DNA of 64,000 bases, taken from the NCBI RefSeq assembly GCF_001420695.1, contig NZ_LJJB01000013.1, positions 1,581,731-1,645,730 of the forward strand, given 5' to 3'. The notes under the pieces were generated by a model that was not told the DNA's origin, made no database searches, and saw only the letters and a program-made list of their open reading frames with translations. A program made the translations under genes and the position numbers. The DNA is from Brevibacillus choshinensis. Its GTDB lineage: Bacteria > Bacillota > Bacilli > Brevibacillales > Brevibacillaceae. Below are positions 1-8,033 of this stretch, piece by piece; position 1 is the stretch's first letter; every line of letters starts with the position of its first letter.

Positions 1-141
1 CACTCCTACCGGCACCATCGCCAGTCCCCGCTTCAACCAATCGGGTATGTCCCAACGAGAGCTGATCAGGAGCATCGGAAAGCGAGTCAAATAAGTGATC
101 AAAGCCATTAATCCGATATACAGCAGGATTTTATCGTTCAC
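1..141 (-). CDS. azlD: AzlD-type branched-chain amino acid transport protein, 3' end outside window
   Basis: The first 47 codons of a small membrane protein are present; the rest lies beyond base 1. It begins with GTG at 141 and overlaps the azlC stop by 11 bases, the usual translational coupling of azlC and azlD. The residues form an amphipathic then hydrophobic start (NDKILLYIGLMALITYLTR) with the TRFPM segment seen in AzlD proteins. AzlD is the small partner of AzlC in export of branched-chain amino acids and analogues; the substrate here is inferred from the family only. Confidence 0.85.
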   Translation of the reverse strand, partial: MNDKILLYIGLMALITYLTRFPMLLISSRWDIPDWLKRGLAMVPVGV

Positions 142-808
142 CGCTCACCGCCCCAATCACCACTGCCGTCAATGTTCCTGTAATGACCGCTACCGTCGCT
201 CCACCCAAGGCATACCCGATACACGCTACGAGGGCAGCACAACCGGCCACTTTGACATGAAAAGACGACACCAAATTGACAGCGAGGAAACCGAGAAATG
301 TTGCCACGAAAGCAAAATCAAGTCCATAGGCTTCCGTCTGGGTAAAGACAGCTCCAAACCAAGCCCCCACAAACGTGCTGATGTTCCAGATCAAATAATC
401 GGCCGCACTGGCTCCAGCAAAATAAGACAGGCTCGGCTTTTCCCCTGCTGACAAATACGTCGCTTTCAGAGCGTACGTCTCATCATTGAGCCATCCTCCC
501 ATGAGCGCGAGCTTCCATGGCGCGGTCCCCCGAAATTTTGGCCCGAGCGACAGCCCGTACAACAGATGGCGGGCATTTAGCAATAACGTCGACACGAGGA
601 TCGGCCAGCCTACGATTCCTTGTGAAATGAGTCCGACTGCTGCAAATTGAGAGGAACCGGCATTGACTAGCAAGGAAAACAGCATCGCTTCCGTCACTCC
701 CAGGCCCGCTTGCCTCGCCAGGATACCAAATACCAATCCATCTACGATCCCCGCCGCAGCTACGGGGAAGATCTGTTTCATTCCTTTTGCAAATGATGCA
801 TACGACAA
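131..808 (-). CDS. azlC: AzlC family branched-chain amino acid exporter, large subunit
   Basis: A polytopic inner-membrane protein of about 225 residues, matching the usual AzlC length. Visible family features are the SFAKGMKQIFP N-terminus, the AGSSQFAAVGL segment and the AxHLLYG-like stretch (NARHLLYGLSLGPK). TTG at 808 is chosen because a GAAGGGAG site sits about 10 bases upstream. The frame stays open to 916, which would overlap the upstream regulator gene, so the longer form is less likely. It is followed by azlD with overlap and preceded by a MocR regulator 61 bases upstream on the same strand, so the three probably form one operon. AzlCD pairs export branched-chain amino acids or toxic analogues. 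Confidence 0.9.
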   Translation of the reverse strand: MSYASFAKGMKQIFPVAAAGIVDGLVFGILARQAGLGVTEAMLFSLLVNAGSSQFAAVGLISQGIVGWPILVSTLLLNARHLLYGLSLGPKFRGTAPWKLALMGGWLNDETYALKATYLSAGEKPSLSYFAGASAADYLIWNISTFVGAWFGAVFTQTEAYGLDFAFVATFLGFLAVNLVSSFHVKVAGCAALVACIGYALGGATVAVITGTLTAVVIGAVSGER

Positions 809-869
809 GCTGCCTGCTCTCCCTTCTCTACACACACTATCTTTTATCCCTGACCAGACCCTTCTGCTC

Positions 870-2303
870 TTACGAAAAATAAGGCTTCCACACTCTCGAA
901 AGCAACCGAATGCCATCCTCCATATCTTCTATAGACTGACCACCAAAGCCAAATTGAAAGGAGGGCAGCGCATTCGGCGCAGGGCTGATCCACTTGTGGC
1001 AAGCCGGATGGACGCGGATTCCTGCCGTTTCGGCGATCTTGGCCAGCTCTTTGGAACTGCATGAACTATGTACTTCCACCGTCACTGACATCCCTGCATC
1101 ATGGCCCGTGATGCGTATGTGAGCACCGAGTTCTTCTTGCAAAATGTGCAGCATCGCTTCATGTTTTTTGCGATACAACGTCCTCATTTTTCGAATATGC
1201 CTCGCCCAATCTCCATGCTTCATGAACAGCGCCAACGTCTCCTGATGGATGCGCGAAGCAGATTGATCGAATTCTACGAGCCTAGTTTGATAGATGGACA
1301 GCAAAGAATGAGGAAGGACCATGTAGCTGATCCGAATGGTCGGTAGGAGTGCCTTGGAAAACGTGCCTAAATAGATGACACGCCCTTCTGTATCCAGCCC
1401 TTGCAGGGATGGGATTGGCCGACCGCTATAACGAAATTCTCCATCGTAATCATCTTCCATGATGTAGCTTTCCGTTCGATTCGCCCAATGCAGCAGCTTG
1501 AGACGTTTCGCATACGGCATGACGATACCAGTCGGGTCCTGATGGGAAGGCGTGATGTAAACGAGTCTGGCGCCACTATTCCCCAGCGCCTCTACATCGA
1601 TGCCATCCTCCTCCAAAGGAATCGGCTGGATCTCAAATCCCAAATGCCGAAACACCGCACGCACTCCATTGTATCCGGGGTCCTCCATCGCAACAGCTTG
1701 TCCACGCAAGCCAAACAGGAGGCCGAGAAGCGTGATCATGACCTGCGTTCCCGCTCCGATCACGATTTGTTCGGCTGTCGCCTGTACACCGCGGGCTTGT
1801 CTGAGATAACGGGCGATTTCCTCCCGTAACGATAGCTCTCCCTGACGATCTCCATAGTAAAGAACACTCTGGTTTTCTTGCTGCATACATTGATTCGTAT
1901 ATCTGCGCCATCCTTCAAATGGGAAATGCTCCGCATCGACCTGCGCTTGATGAAAATCATAGCGAATCGAAGGAACGGGCTCACTCCGTACTTCTACAGC
2001 GGGAGTCAGCTCTTTCTTTTTCACTTTCACCTGTCTAACCGAAACAGGGCCATCCCACTCCACATCCACTACGTAAAAACCGCTCCGCTCACGGCTCTCC
2101 AAATATCCTTCGGCGAGCAACTGATGATAGGCCGTTTCTACAGTTGTTTTGCTCACCCGCAAATGATGGCTGAGGGCCCGCACCGAGGGTAGCCTCGTCC
2201 CAGAAGGCAACCGTCTGGACTGGATTTCCGTACAAAAATACCGATATAACTGCAAGTAAAGCGCGTCACTTCCTTCTACCAAATGAGGACTGATGTCCAG
2301 CAC
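870..2303 (-). CDS. MocR/PdxR-type regulator: GntR winged helix fused to aminotransferase domain
   Basis: This 477-residue protein has an N-terminal GntR winged-helix domain (about residues 10-80, with LPSGTRLPSVRALS and VETAYHQLLAEGYL) joined by a linker to a fold-type I aminotransferase domain (about 110-477). The presumed PLP lysine lies in the TFSKALLPT motif, and the SHQDPTG stretch replaces the classical NPTG turn. MocR proteins use PLP or an amino acid ligand to control nearby transport or metabolism genes. Its position directly upstream of azlCD on the same strand suggests it controls that exporter, possibly together with its own gene. The family call is firm; the effector and target are inferred. 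Confidence 0.92.
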   Translation of the reverse strand: MLDISPHLVEGSDALYLQLYRYFCTEIQSRRLPSGTRLPSVRALSHHLRVSKTTVETAYHQLLAEGYLESRERSGFYVVDVEWDGPVSVRQVKVKKKELTPAVEVRSEPVPSIRYDFHQAQVDAEHFPFEGWRRYTNQCMQQENQSVLYYGDRQGELSLREEIARYLRQARGVQATAEQIVIGAGTQVMITLLGLLFGLRGQAVAMEDPGYNGVRAVFRHLGFEIQPIPLEEDGIDVEALGNSGARLVYITPSHQDPTGIVMPYAKRLKLLHWANRTESYIMEDDYDGEFRYSGRPIPSLQGLDTEGRVIYLGTFSKALLPTIRISYMVLPHSLLSIYQTRLVEFDQSASRIHQETLALFMKHGDWARHIRKMRTLYRKKHEAMLHILQEELGAHIRITGHDAGMSVTVEVHSSCSSKELAKIAETAGIRVHPACHKWISPAPNALPSFQFGFGGQSIEDMEDGIRLLSRVWKPYFS

Positions 2304-2410
2304 GCTTTCCCCTCCTCACACAAACGATCTGACCCTTCTATCATTTGTAAAATTCCAAAAATACAGTAGGCCAATAATGAATAGGATTATCATAGCAGAA
2401 ACAAACACAA

Positions 2411-2489
2411 AAAGAACCCCCTCCTAGTAACGGCTAGCGCCCATTTCAAAGAACGCTACCACCGTTTACTCGAAGGGGGTCCTCTATCT
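2411..2489 (-). terminator. Long rho-independent terminator behind the catalase remnant
   Basis: A long stem is formed by GGACCCCCTTCGAGTAAACGG and its near-complement CCGTTACTAGGAGGGGGTTCT on the minus strand, with an inner GGTAGCG/CGCTAGCC stem, followed by TTTTTGTG. It lies just after the stop codon of the catalase fragment. A T-run also follows on the plus side, so it may work both ways. Confidence 0.75.
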
Positions 2490-2506
2490 TTTTTCTTACT
2501 TATCGA

Positions 2507-2787
2507 TTACTTTTCTTGCTGGACTGCCAGACCAAGTGCTTCAGCTACACGCTGTCCATATTCCGGATCTACTTTGTAGAAATGATGGATTTGGCGCAGC
2601 TTGATCTCTTCTTTTTGCACACCACTCATCGCCCCAGCGATGTTTTGAACCAGACGTGCCCGCTCTTCTTCACTCAACATGCGGTACAAATCGCCAGCTT
2701 GCGTGTAATGATCATCGTGATCATAGGCGACGCTGTCTGCATAACCCGTTACTTCAATGGTTGAAATGGTTGTTTGCTATACGTCCC
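2507..2787 (-). pseudogene. katA: Catalase (KatA-type) C-terminal remnant, 5' deleted and frameshifted
   Basis: Reading leftwards, two frames together give GTYSKQPF, then [45 protein letters not shown] and, near the end, [19 protein letters not shown]. This is the conserved C-terminal part of clade-3 monofunctional catalases, which are normally about 480-500 residues long. The heme pocket and catalytic His/Asn region are absent. The two frames are separated by an apparent 8-base insertion that duplicates CAACCATT around 2756-2772 and shifts the reading frame. An open frame of 60 codons remains from an internal ATG at 2689, but it can only encode a tail fragment. It is a dead gene unless the fragment is reused. 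A long terminator follows it. Confidence 0.85.
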
Positions 2788-2788
2788 A

Positions 2789-2803
2789 TGATAATGATTT
2801 TCA
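2789..2803. promoter_or_regulatory. Fur/PerR-family box candidate
   Basis: TGATAATGATTTTCA matches the 7-1-7 Fur consensus TGATAATNATTATCA at all but one position. It sits immediately upstream of the catalase remnant. Fur and PerR sites resemble each other, and catalase genes of Bacillales are classical PerR targets. Confidence 0.5.
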
Positions 2804-2822
2804 AAATAAAATTAATACTTTT

Positions 2823-2837
2823 TTATATTAATTATAA
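2823..2837. promoter_or_regulatory. PerR box candidate
   Basis: TTATATTAATTATAA matches the PerR consensus TTATAATNATTATAA with one mismatch. It lies about 36 bases upstream of where the catalase remnant begins. It is best explained as the surviving control region of the deleted katA gene. Confidence 0.6.
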
Positions 2838-2972
2838 TTAACAAATATTCGTCCAAAATATTCTTGTTTCCGTTTGCAGTTTTCCACGCTGCTCTCTCCT
2901 CATTTACCCAAGCAAAATCGACACCTTGTTCATATTCTGTGAGCAGTCATGATAAAAGGGAGGGAAAAAACA

Positions 2973-3050
2973 ATGGGCTTCTTTGACGATAACTTTACGT
3001 TAATTCTTGTGCTTTTTATCTTGCTGGTGATCGTAGGCTGTGATTGTTAA
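2973..3050 (+). CDS. YjcZ-type very small membrane protein (25 aa)
   Basis: ATG at 2973 follows an AGGGAGG-like site and encodes 25 residues: MGFFDDNFTLILVLFILLV followed by IVGCDC. The layout of a short polar head, one strongly hydrophobic helix and a terminal Gly-Cys-x-Cys matches YjcZ/YpjP-like sporulation-associated miniproteins of Bacillales. A strong terminator follows within 30 bases, so it is a monocistronic unit. The role of these proteins is largely unknown; membrane insertion during sporulation is inferred from the family. Confidence 0.75.
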   Translation: MGFFDDNFTLILVLFILLVIVGCDC

Positions 3051-3074
3051 TCATTACGTAGGAAAACGACACAA

Positions 3075-3106
3075 AAAATAGGGAGACGATGCTCTCCCTA
3101 TTTCTA
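3075..3106 (+). terminator. Terminator of the YjcZ-type gene
   Basis: The stem AAATAGGGAGA / TCTCCCTATTT around a 6-base loop is compact and AT-flanked, 25 bases after the stop of the 25-residue gene. Confidence 0.75.
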
Positions 3107-3166
3107 TTAACCGCGTAGCATTCTGTTGAACCATCCTCCTGATCCTCCTATTTAATGAACTCTACG

Positions 3167-3199
3167 TTGATTAACCATCATCTTGTTCATTATAATGAA
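3167..3199 (+). promoter_or_regulatory. Promoter and palindromic operator of the TetR gene
   Basis: TTGATT (3167-3172) and TATAAT (3191-3196) are spaced by 18 bases. The -10 box is embedded in a perfect 14-bp palindrome TTCATTATAATGAA (3186-3199). A TetR dimer binding here would cover the -10 box, so autorepression is likely. Confidence 0.55.
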
Positions 3200-3260
3200 A
3201 CGTACATGAATGCCCTTTTTAAGTGGCTACGAGCCTTCGCTCACGGAAAGGTGAGAGTGC

Positions 3261-3902
3261 ATGTCAAAGCAAAGCATTGATCCCAGAATCGTCCGGACTA
3301 AAAAAATGCTAAAAGAAGCCTTATCCGAATTAATCGAAGAGAAAGGCTTCGATGCCATCACCGTCAAGGATTTAACATCGAGAGCAGGTCTTAATCGCGG
3401 GACCTTCTATCTCAATTACGTGGATAAATACGACTTACTTGAGAAATGCGAGGAAGAAGCAATCCAAGGGTTAATCGAAATCTCGAAGCATACGCAACCG
3501 ACAGAGGTCATGCAATTTTTAGCTCGGAACGAGATTTATCCACCTATGATTCGAGTCTTTGAATATTTGACAGAACACAAAGCCTTTTTCAAAGCGATCC
3601 TGGGACCTAAAGGCGACCCTACCTTTCAAAAAAAGTTGAGAGACTTTATGGAAACCACCTTCTACGAGAAGCTCATTCCCCTTCATTCGAACGATACAGC
3701 AAAGATCGTTCCTATCGATTATTTGATTGCGTATTTCACGTCTGCCAATCTCGGAGTCATTCAGCATTGGCTCGAATCAGGTATGAAGTACACCCCGAGA
3801 GAATTGGCGACCATGATGGCTACTTTATCCCTCAACGGTCCCACTGGCCTCTTATTTTCCAAGCGTTCCCCGTCACATCCAGAGAGAGAATCCAGTGATT
3901 AA
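3261..3902 (+). CDS. TetR/AcrR family transcriptional regulator
   Basis: This 213-residue protein starts at ATG 3261 behind AAAGGTGAG. The N-terminal TetR helix-turn-helix spans about residues 12-58, with ITVKDLTSRAGLNRGTFYLNYVDKYDLL as the recognition region. The C-terminal ligand domain is of the type common in Bacillus YezE-like regulators. It lies upstream of, and points towards, a HlyD-type gene and an ABC-2 permease, and probably represses that export pair. A perfect palindrome overlaps its own -10 box. The ligand is unknown. Confidence 0.93.
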   Translation: MSKQSIDPRIVRTKKMLKEALSELIEEKGFDAITVKDLTSRAGLNRGTFYLNYVDKYDLLEKCEEEAIQGLIEISKHTQPTEVMQFLARNEIYPPMIRVFEYLTEHKAFFKAILGPKGDPTFQKKLRDFMETTFYEKLIPLHSNDTAKIVPIDYLIAYFTSANLGVIQHWLESGMKYTPRELATMMATLSLNGPTGLLFSKRSPSHPERESSD

Positions 3903-3921
3903 TCGAACTCTCAGACAGGAC

Positions 3922-3967
3922 AAGACTACGCTCTCCCTAAACGGGTTGTAAAGTGTAGTCTTTTTTG
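3922..3967 (+). terminator. Terminator after the TetR gene
   Basis: Inverted repeat AAGACTAC / GTAGTCTT is followed directly by TTTTTT, 20 bases after the stop codon. It separates the regulator from the export genes, which have their own promoter. Confidence 0.75.
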
Positions 3968-4040
3968 CTGTTCCTCTCAATTGCTGAACACTCACGTATC
4001 ACGCTGTTCATTTATCAACAGGACAAGCTTATGTTGATTA

Positions 4041-4068
4041 TTGAACTCTTTTTTCCCCTATATATAAT
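4041..4068 (+). promoter_or_regulatory. Sigma-A promoter of the HlyD/ABC-2 pair
   Basis: TTGAAC (4041-4046), a 16-base spacer and TATAAT (4063-4068) form a good sigma-A promoter. Just downstream, TTATTAATGAA resembles half of the TetR palindrome TTCATTATAATGAA, which supports control by the neighbouring regulator. Confidence 0.55.
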
Positions 4069-4143
4069 TAAAATGCACTCAACGATTATTAATGAACAAA
4101 GTGTCGCTTATCTGGATCTATGGAAAAAAGGAGAGAACATCCG

Positions 4144-5331
4144 GTGACGAATAAAAGGCGAATGATCCCTTATCTTCTCGTAATCATCGCGATTGGCGTA
4201 GGTGGTGCTTTCATGGCGATGAAAGGAACAGATACCGTAACCATGGCCGCTGCGGAAAAAAACACCTTGCTGACAGCGGACACGGTAAACGCGGCGTTCC
4301 AAGGTGTGGGTGGGAAGGTGACCTCCATCCTTGTAGGAGAAGAACAACCTGTGAAGCAGGGAGACATCCTCATGCAGCTAGATTCCACTGACCTCGATCT
4401 GCAAATCCGTAAAGTTCATTCAGACATTCAGCAGCAAGAGATAAAGATCAAACAAGCCAAGGATGCCTTCCAAAACGGGTATGAAAAAGTCAGCACCCAA
4501 GAACAGCAAGCGCGTCTCGGGATCGAAAGCGCGCAAGCATCCGAAAGCCTGCTAAACCAAGGAACTCGTACTGAAGATCTCGAACGTCAAAAGCTCGCGA
4601 TAGAAGCAGCCCTTCAAGCACTCGATCTGGCCCAGACCAACTACGATCGCACCAAATCCCTTTTTGATAGTGGTGCCGTATCAAAGGCGGCTCTCGATAC
4701 GGCTAGCAATCAGCTAGAATCCACTCAAAATGGGCTTTCCCAACAGCAAGCCGTCCTGCAAAAAATGCAAACGGGCGCTACCACTCAGGAACGTCAGCAA
4801 GCCCGCCTCCAGACTGAAAAAGCAAAAACATCGATGACCCAAACCTCTCAGGCAAGACTGGACATTCAAAACAGTGCGTACAACATCGACTTGCTAGAAA
4901 CACAGAAAGAAGCTTTGAAGATTCAACTGCAGACATTGGAATTGCAAAAGCAACGAATGGTGCTGACAGCTCCCACAGATGGAAAAGTCACCCGAGTCGT
5001 TCCCAAGGTGGGAGAGATCATAGCACCTGGAGCACCCGTTGTCCTCGTGGAATCGAAGCAACTGTATTACAACCTATATGTGGATGAATCACAAATTTCC
5101 CACTACCAAGTCGACGGCCTGGTGAACGGACGCGTTGTCGCTTTGAACCAGGACGTCCAAGGGAAAGTTCGATTTATTACCTCCGCGCCACAGTATGCGA
5201 GCATGCGAATGAGTCGGGAAAAAGGACAATCGGATGTAAGCTCCTTCCTGGTTCGGGTCGATGTCCCTCGCACCGCTTCGCTGCTGCCCGGAATGACAGT
5301 GGAGGTGAATACGGGTGTGGACCATCATTGA
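4144..5331 (+). CDS. HlyD-family membrane fusion/adaptor protein
   Basis: About 395 residues from GTG 4144, chosen because AAAAGGAGAG lies about 8 bases upstream; an in-frame ATG at 4120 has no such site. One N-terminal membrane helix (about 7-23) is followed by a biotinyl-lipoyl-like half (VGGKVTSILVGEEQPVKQGD). A long Gln/Glu/Lys-rich coiled coil (about 85-270) comes next, then the second half (APTDGKVTRVVPKVGEIIAPG) and a beta-barrel end. This is the layout of adaptor proteins of ABC or MFS exporters. The 3' end overlaps the permease gene by 17 bases, so the two are translated together. The cargo is unknown. Confidence 0.9.
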   Translation: MTNKRRMIPYLLVIIAIGVGGAFMAMKGTDTVTMAAAEKNTLLTADTVNAAFQGVGGKVTSILVGEEQPVKQGDILMQLDSTDLDLQIRKVHSDIQQQEIKIKQAKDAFQNGYEKVSTQEQQARLGIESAQASESLLNQGTRTEDLERQKLAIEAALQALDLAQTNYDRTKSLFDSGAVSKAALDTASNQLESTQNGLSQQQAVLQKMQTGATTQERQQARLQTEKAKTSMTQTSQARLDIQNSAYNIDLLETQKEALKIQLQTLELQKQRMVLTAPTDGKVTRVVPKVGEIIAPGAPVVLVESKQLYYNLYVDESQISHYQVDGLVNGRVVALNQDVQGKVRFITSAPQYASMRMSREKGQSDVSSFLVRVDVPRTASLLPGMTVEVNTGVDHH

Positions 5332-6448
5332 TGAATGGAAACACATCACCCGCGGTAAGTTCGTCGTTCTGATTCTGATCGTCCCCTTAATCGTCGCCGC
5401 CGTATTCAGTTACATCTTTCAAAACAGCACGGTTAACGAAGCATCATTGGCAGTCGTCGACCAAGACCATAGCGTGTACAGCCGCCAGCTCATCACCAAA
5501 CTTGATGCCTCTCAATACCTCCAGGTGAACGGCGTCTTCGACAACTACGTGGAAGCCGATCCTCTCCTGTACAACGAAAAGTATTCAGGCGTACTCTATT
5601 TGCCTGCAGGCTTGGAAACGGCCTATCTGCAAGGAAAGCCTATAAATGTAGGCATGTATCTCGACATGACGTTGACCGCTAGTGCTAATAGCATCCGGAC
5701 AGGTGTGAGTGAAGTCATTGTCGTCGAAAATGCGACCAAGAGCGGCCCCTCGACACTGACTTTGGAGCAACGGTCGTTGTACAATCCCACCAACCAGACC
5801 GCGATGAGCTCTATCATGATGTTTGTGAATGTCGTCATGCTCGTCCTGCTCGGTCTGAACACGATCTCGATTGTTCCCCGCTTGCGAGAACAAGGTCGAT
5901 TACCAGAAGAATTGAAGAACCCATTAGGTATCGTATTCCGGGTCATACCGTATGCGCTTGTTGGCTGCGTCTCCTGCTATTTGGTGATCGGGGTACTGAA
6001 GCAATTTGGAGGGCTGCGGTTCGAAGCCAATTGGCTGCAAATCTTCCTCCCCTTCTTTTTGTATACGTTATGCACGAGCCTGCTTGCAATGCTGATCGGC
6101 TGGACAGCGCCTGGAGCAGGAAAAGCGAGCGGCCGCATCGTGATGATGATCATGCCTTCCTTTTTGCTTAGCGGAGGTCAGGTGCCTGTCGCGTTGCTAC
6201 CGACTCTTCTCCAATGGGTCAACAAAGCCATTCCGCTGTCCTTGCACTTCCAGGTCCTTCGCGGGTTCGGCTACAAAGGTGGAGACATCCGTTACTTTAT
6301 CCCTCTGCTCGGGCATTATCTCATATTGATCTGTGTGATCTTGCTGGTGCTCTTTCTCCTGATGCTAAAGGAAATGAAAAGTCTAACAAGGCAACAAGAA
6401 GACACACCCCCCGCTCCGTCATTGGCAGAAGGACCATACCACGTGTAA
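5315..6448 (+). CDS. ABC-2 type transporter permease
   Basis: This 377-residue membrane protein starts at GTG 5315 with GGAGG 9 bases upstream, inside the end of the HlyD gene. An N-terminal helix (about 18-36) is followed by a roughly 130-residue extracytoplasmic domain and then about five membrane helices in the C-terminal half, the ABC2_membrane_3 layout (YhgE/YbhR/NatB-like). No ATP-binding gene is linked, so the ATPase must be encoded elsewhere or the protein does not work as a classical ABC exporter. With the TetR regulator and HlyD adaptor it forms a candidate drug or metabolite efflux unit. Confidence 0.85.
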   Translation: MWTIIDEWKHITRGKFVVLILIVPLIVAAVFSYIFQNSTVNEASLAVVDQDHSVYSRQLITKLDASQYLQVNGVFDNYVEADPLLYNEKYSGVLYLPAGLETAYLQGKPINVGMYLDMTLTASANSIRTGVSEVIVVENATKSGPSTLTLEQRSLYNPTNQTAMSSIMMFVNVVMLVLLGLNTISIVPRLREQGRLPEELKNPLGIVFRVIPYALVGCVSCYLVIGVLKQFGGLRFEANWLQIFLPFFLYTLCTSLLAMLIGWTAPGAGKASGRIVMMIMPSFLLSGGQVPVALLPTLLQWVNKAIPLSLHFQVLRGFGYKGGDIRYFIPLLGHYLILICVILLVLFLLMLKEMKSLTRQQEDTPPAPSLAEGPYHV

Positions 6449-6455
6449 AAGCTAA

Positions 6456-6492
6456 AAGGCCCCGTGCTCGCTCATAGGAACACGGGGCCTTA
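6456..6492. terminator. Bidirectional terminator between permease gene and livF
   Basis: Perfect stem AAGGCCCCGTG / CACGGGGCCTT lies between two convergent genes, 8 bases after one stop codon and 24 from the other. Confidence 0.75.
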
Positions 6493-6515
6493 CTATGCTT
6501 CTTGTAAATGTTACT

Positions 6516-7223
6516 CTACGCCAGATATGCCTCGCGAACCTGTGGATTCGCCAGCAAGGTCTGCGCATCGTCTTTGAGAATGATTTCACCCGTCTGGATC
6601 ACATAGCCTCGATGGGCTACCGACAAGGCCTGATTCGCGTTTTGCTCGACCAACAGGATCGTCATGCCTTCTTTGTTCAACTCTGTGACGATGTCAAAAA
6701 TCTGTTCCACCAAAATTGGCGCCAATCCCATGGAAGGCTCGTCGAGCATCAGGATCTTGGGCTTCATCATCAGCCCCCGAGCAATCGCAAGCATCTGCTG
6801 CTCTCCACCGGACATGGTGCCGCCCTTTTGATTGATCCGTTCTTTTAGACGAGGAAAGTACGCAAAAGCCCGCTCGACTCCTTCCTCGATCACTTTTTTA
6901 TCGCTGACGGAGAATGCACCCATCTCCAGATTCTCACGAACGGTCAGCTTGGGGAAAATGCGCCGTCCCTCAGGCACGTGGGCAATCCCCATCTGCGCGA
7001 CATCATGCGTACGATACTGCGTTATGTCTTTGCCATTGAACACGATTTTCCCTTCACGCGCACGCGTCTGTCCACAGATTGTTTTCAGTGTGGTCGACTT
7101 CCCCGCACCATTTGAACCAATCAGTGTTACGACCTCGCCCTGATCTACTGTGATGGTCAAGCCTTTCAACGCGTGGATTCCGCCGTAATAGGTGTGAATG
7201 TTATGCAATTCCAACAAGGCCAT
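6516..7223 (-). CDS. livF: Branched-chain amino acid ABC transporter, ATP-binding protein LivF
   Basis: This 235-residue ABC ATPase has Walker A GSNGAGKST (about 37-45), signature MSGGEQQML, Walker B ILMLDEPSMGL and the H-loop/LVEQN end typical of LivF. It is the last gene of the liv operon, 15 bases after livG, and is followed by a terminator. It energises uptake of leucine, isoleucine, valine or a related amino acid through LivHM in the cell membrane. Confidence 0.95.
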   Translation of the reverse strand: MALLELHNIHTYYGGIHALKGLTITVDQGEVVTLIGSNGAGKSTTLKTICGQTRAREGKIVFNGKDITQYRTHDVAQMGIAHVPEGRRIFPKLTVRENLEMGAFSVSDKKVIEEGVERAFAYFPRLKERINQKGGTMSGGEQQMLAIARGLMMKPKILMLDEPSMGLAPILVEQIFDIVTELNKEGMTILLVEQNANQALSVAHRGYVIQTGEIILKDDAQTLLANPQVREAYLA

Positions 7224-7238
7224 ATTCGTTTCCTCCTC

Positions 7239-8015
7239 CTACGACACTTCCGACGCGCTTTTTCCGAGATACGCCTCGATCACGTTTGGGTTGTTGCGGA
7301 TTTGCTCCGGTGTTCCCTCTGCGATTTTGCGCCCGTAATCCAACACGTGAATGTATTCGCTCAAGCCCATGACCAGCTTCATGTCATGCTCGATCAGGAT
7401 GATGGTCAGATCCAGCTCACGCTTTAGGCGACGAATGAATTCAGTCATTTCCACCGTCTCGCGCGGGTTCATCCCTGCCGCTGGTTCGTCCAGCAAAATA
7501 ATGCTCGGATTGGTCGCCATAGCGCGAGCGATTTCCAGGCGACGCTGTAGGCCGTACGGCAAACTACCTGCCGCCTCGTTGGCTACATGAGAAATTCCTA
7601 CGTATTCCATCAGCTGGTATGCTTCTACGCGGGCTTTTTCTTCTTCCTCCCGCACTCGCTTGGTGTTGAACAAGATCCCCAACAGTCCTGCAGACAAACG
7701 GCTGTGCACGCCTACCATCACGTTCTCCAGCGCCGTCATTTCCTTGAACAGTCGGATATTTTGGAACGTCCTCGTAATCCCGCGACTCGCGATCTGATCT
7801 GGCCGCAGACCTTTGATGCTTTTGCCGTTTAACAAGATCTCGCCTTCATCCGGTTCGTAAAAGCCCGTGATCATATTGAAAAAGGTCGTTTTTCCTGCAC
7901 CATTTGGACCAATGACTGCCGTAATCGTACCTGTATCAATGGAAATCGAAACGTCCTGATTGGCAACGAGACCACCAAATCGCTTCGTCAAACTCTTCGC
8001 TTCTAACAATGCCAT
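7239..8015 (-). CDS. livG: Branched-chain amino acid ABC transporter, ATP-binding protein LivG
   Basis: A 258-residue ATPase of the LivG branch: Walker A GPNGAGKTT, the LivG-type signature LPYGLQRRLEIARA in place of LSGGQ, Walker B IILLDEPAAGM and a C-terminal BCA_ABC extension ending PNVIEAYLG. The start ATG at 8015 has GGAGGG 7 bases upstream. It lies between livM and livF with short gaps and pairs with LivF as the ATPase heterodimer. Confidence 0.95.
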   Translation of the reverse strand: MALLEAKSLTKRFGGLVANQDVSISIDTGTITAVIGPNGAGKTTFFNMITGFYEPDEGEILLNGKSIKGLRPDQIASRGITRTFQNIRLFKEMTALENVMVGVHSRLSAGLLGILFNTKRVREEEEKARVEAYQLMEYVGISHVANEAAGSLPYGLQRRLEIARAMATNPSIILLDEPAAGMNPRETVEMTEFIRRLKRELDLTIILIEHDMKLVMGLSEYIHVLDYGRKIAEGTPEQIRNNPNVIEAYLGKSASEVS

Positions 8016-8033
8016 GATTTTCCCTCCTTGTCC

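Noticed and set aside
2756-2772. 8-base duplication in the catalase remnant as transposon footprint
   Set aside because: The size fits a target duplication but no inverted ends or element remains; slippage explains it as well.
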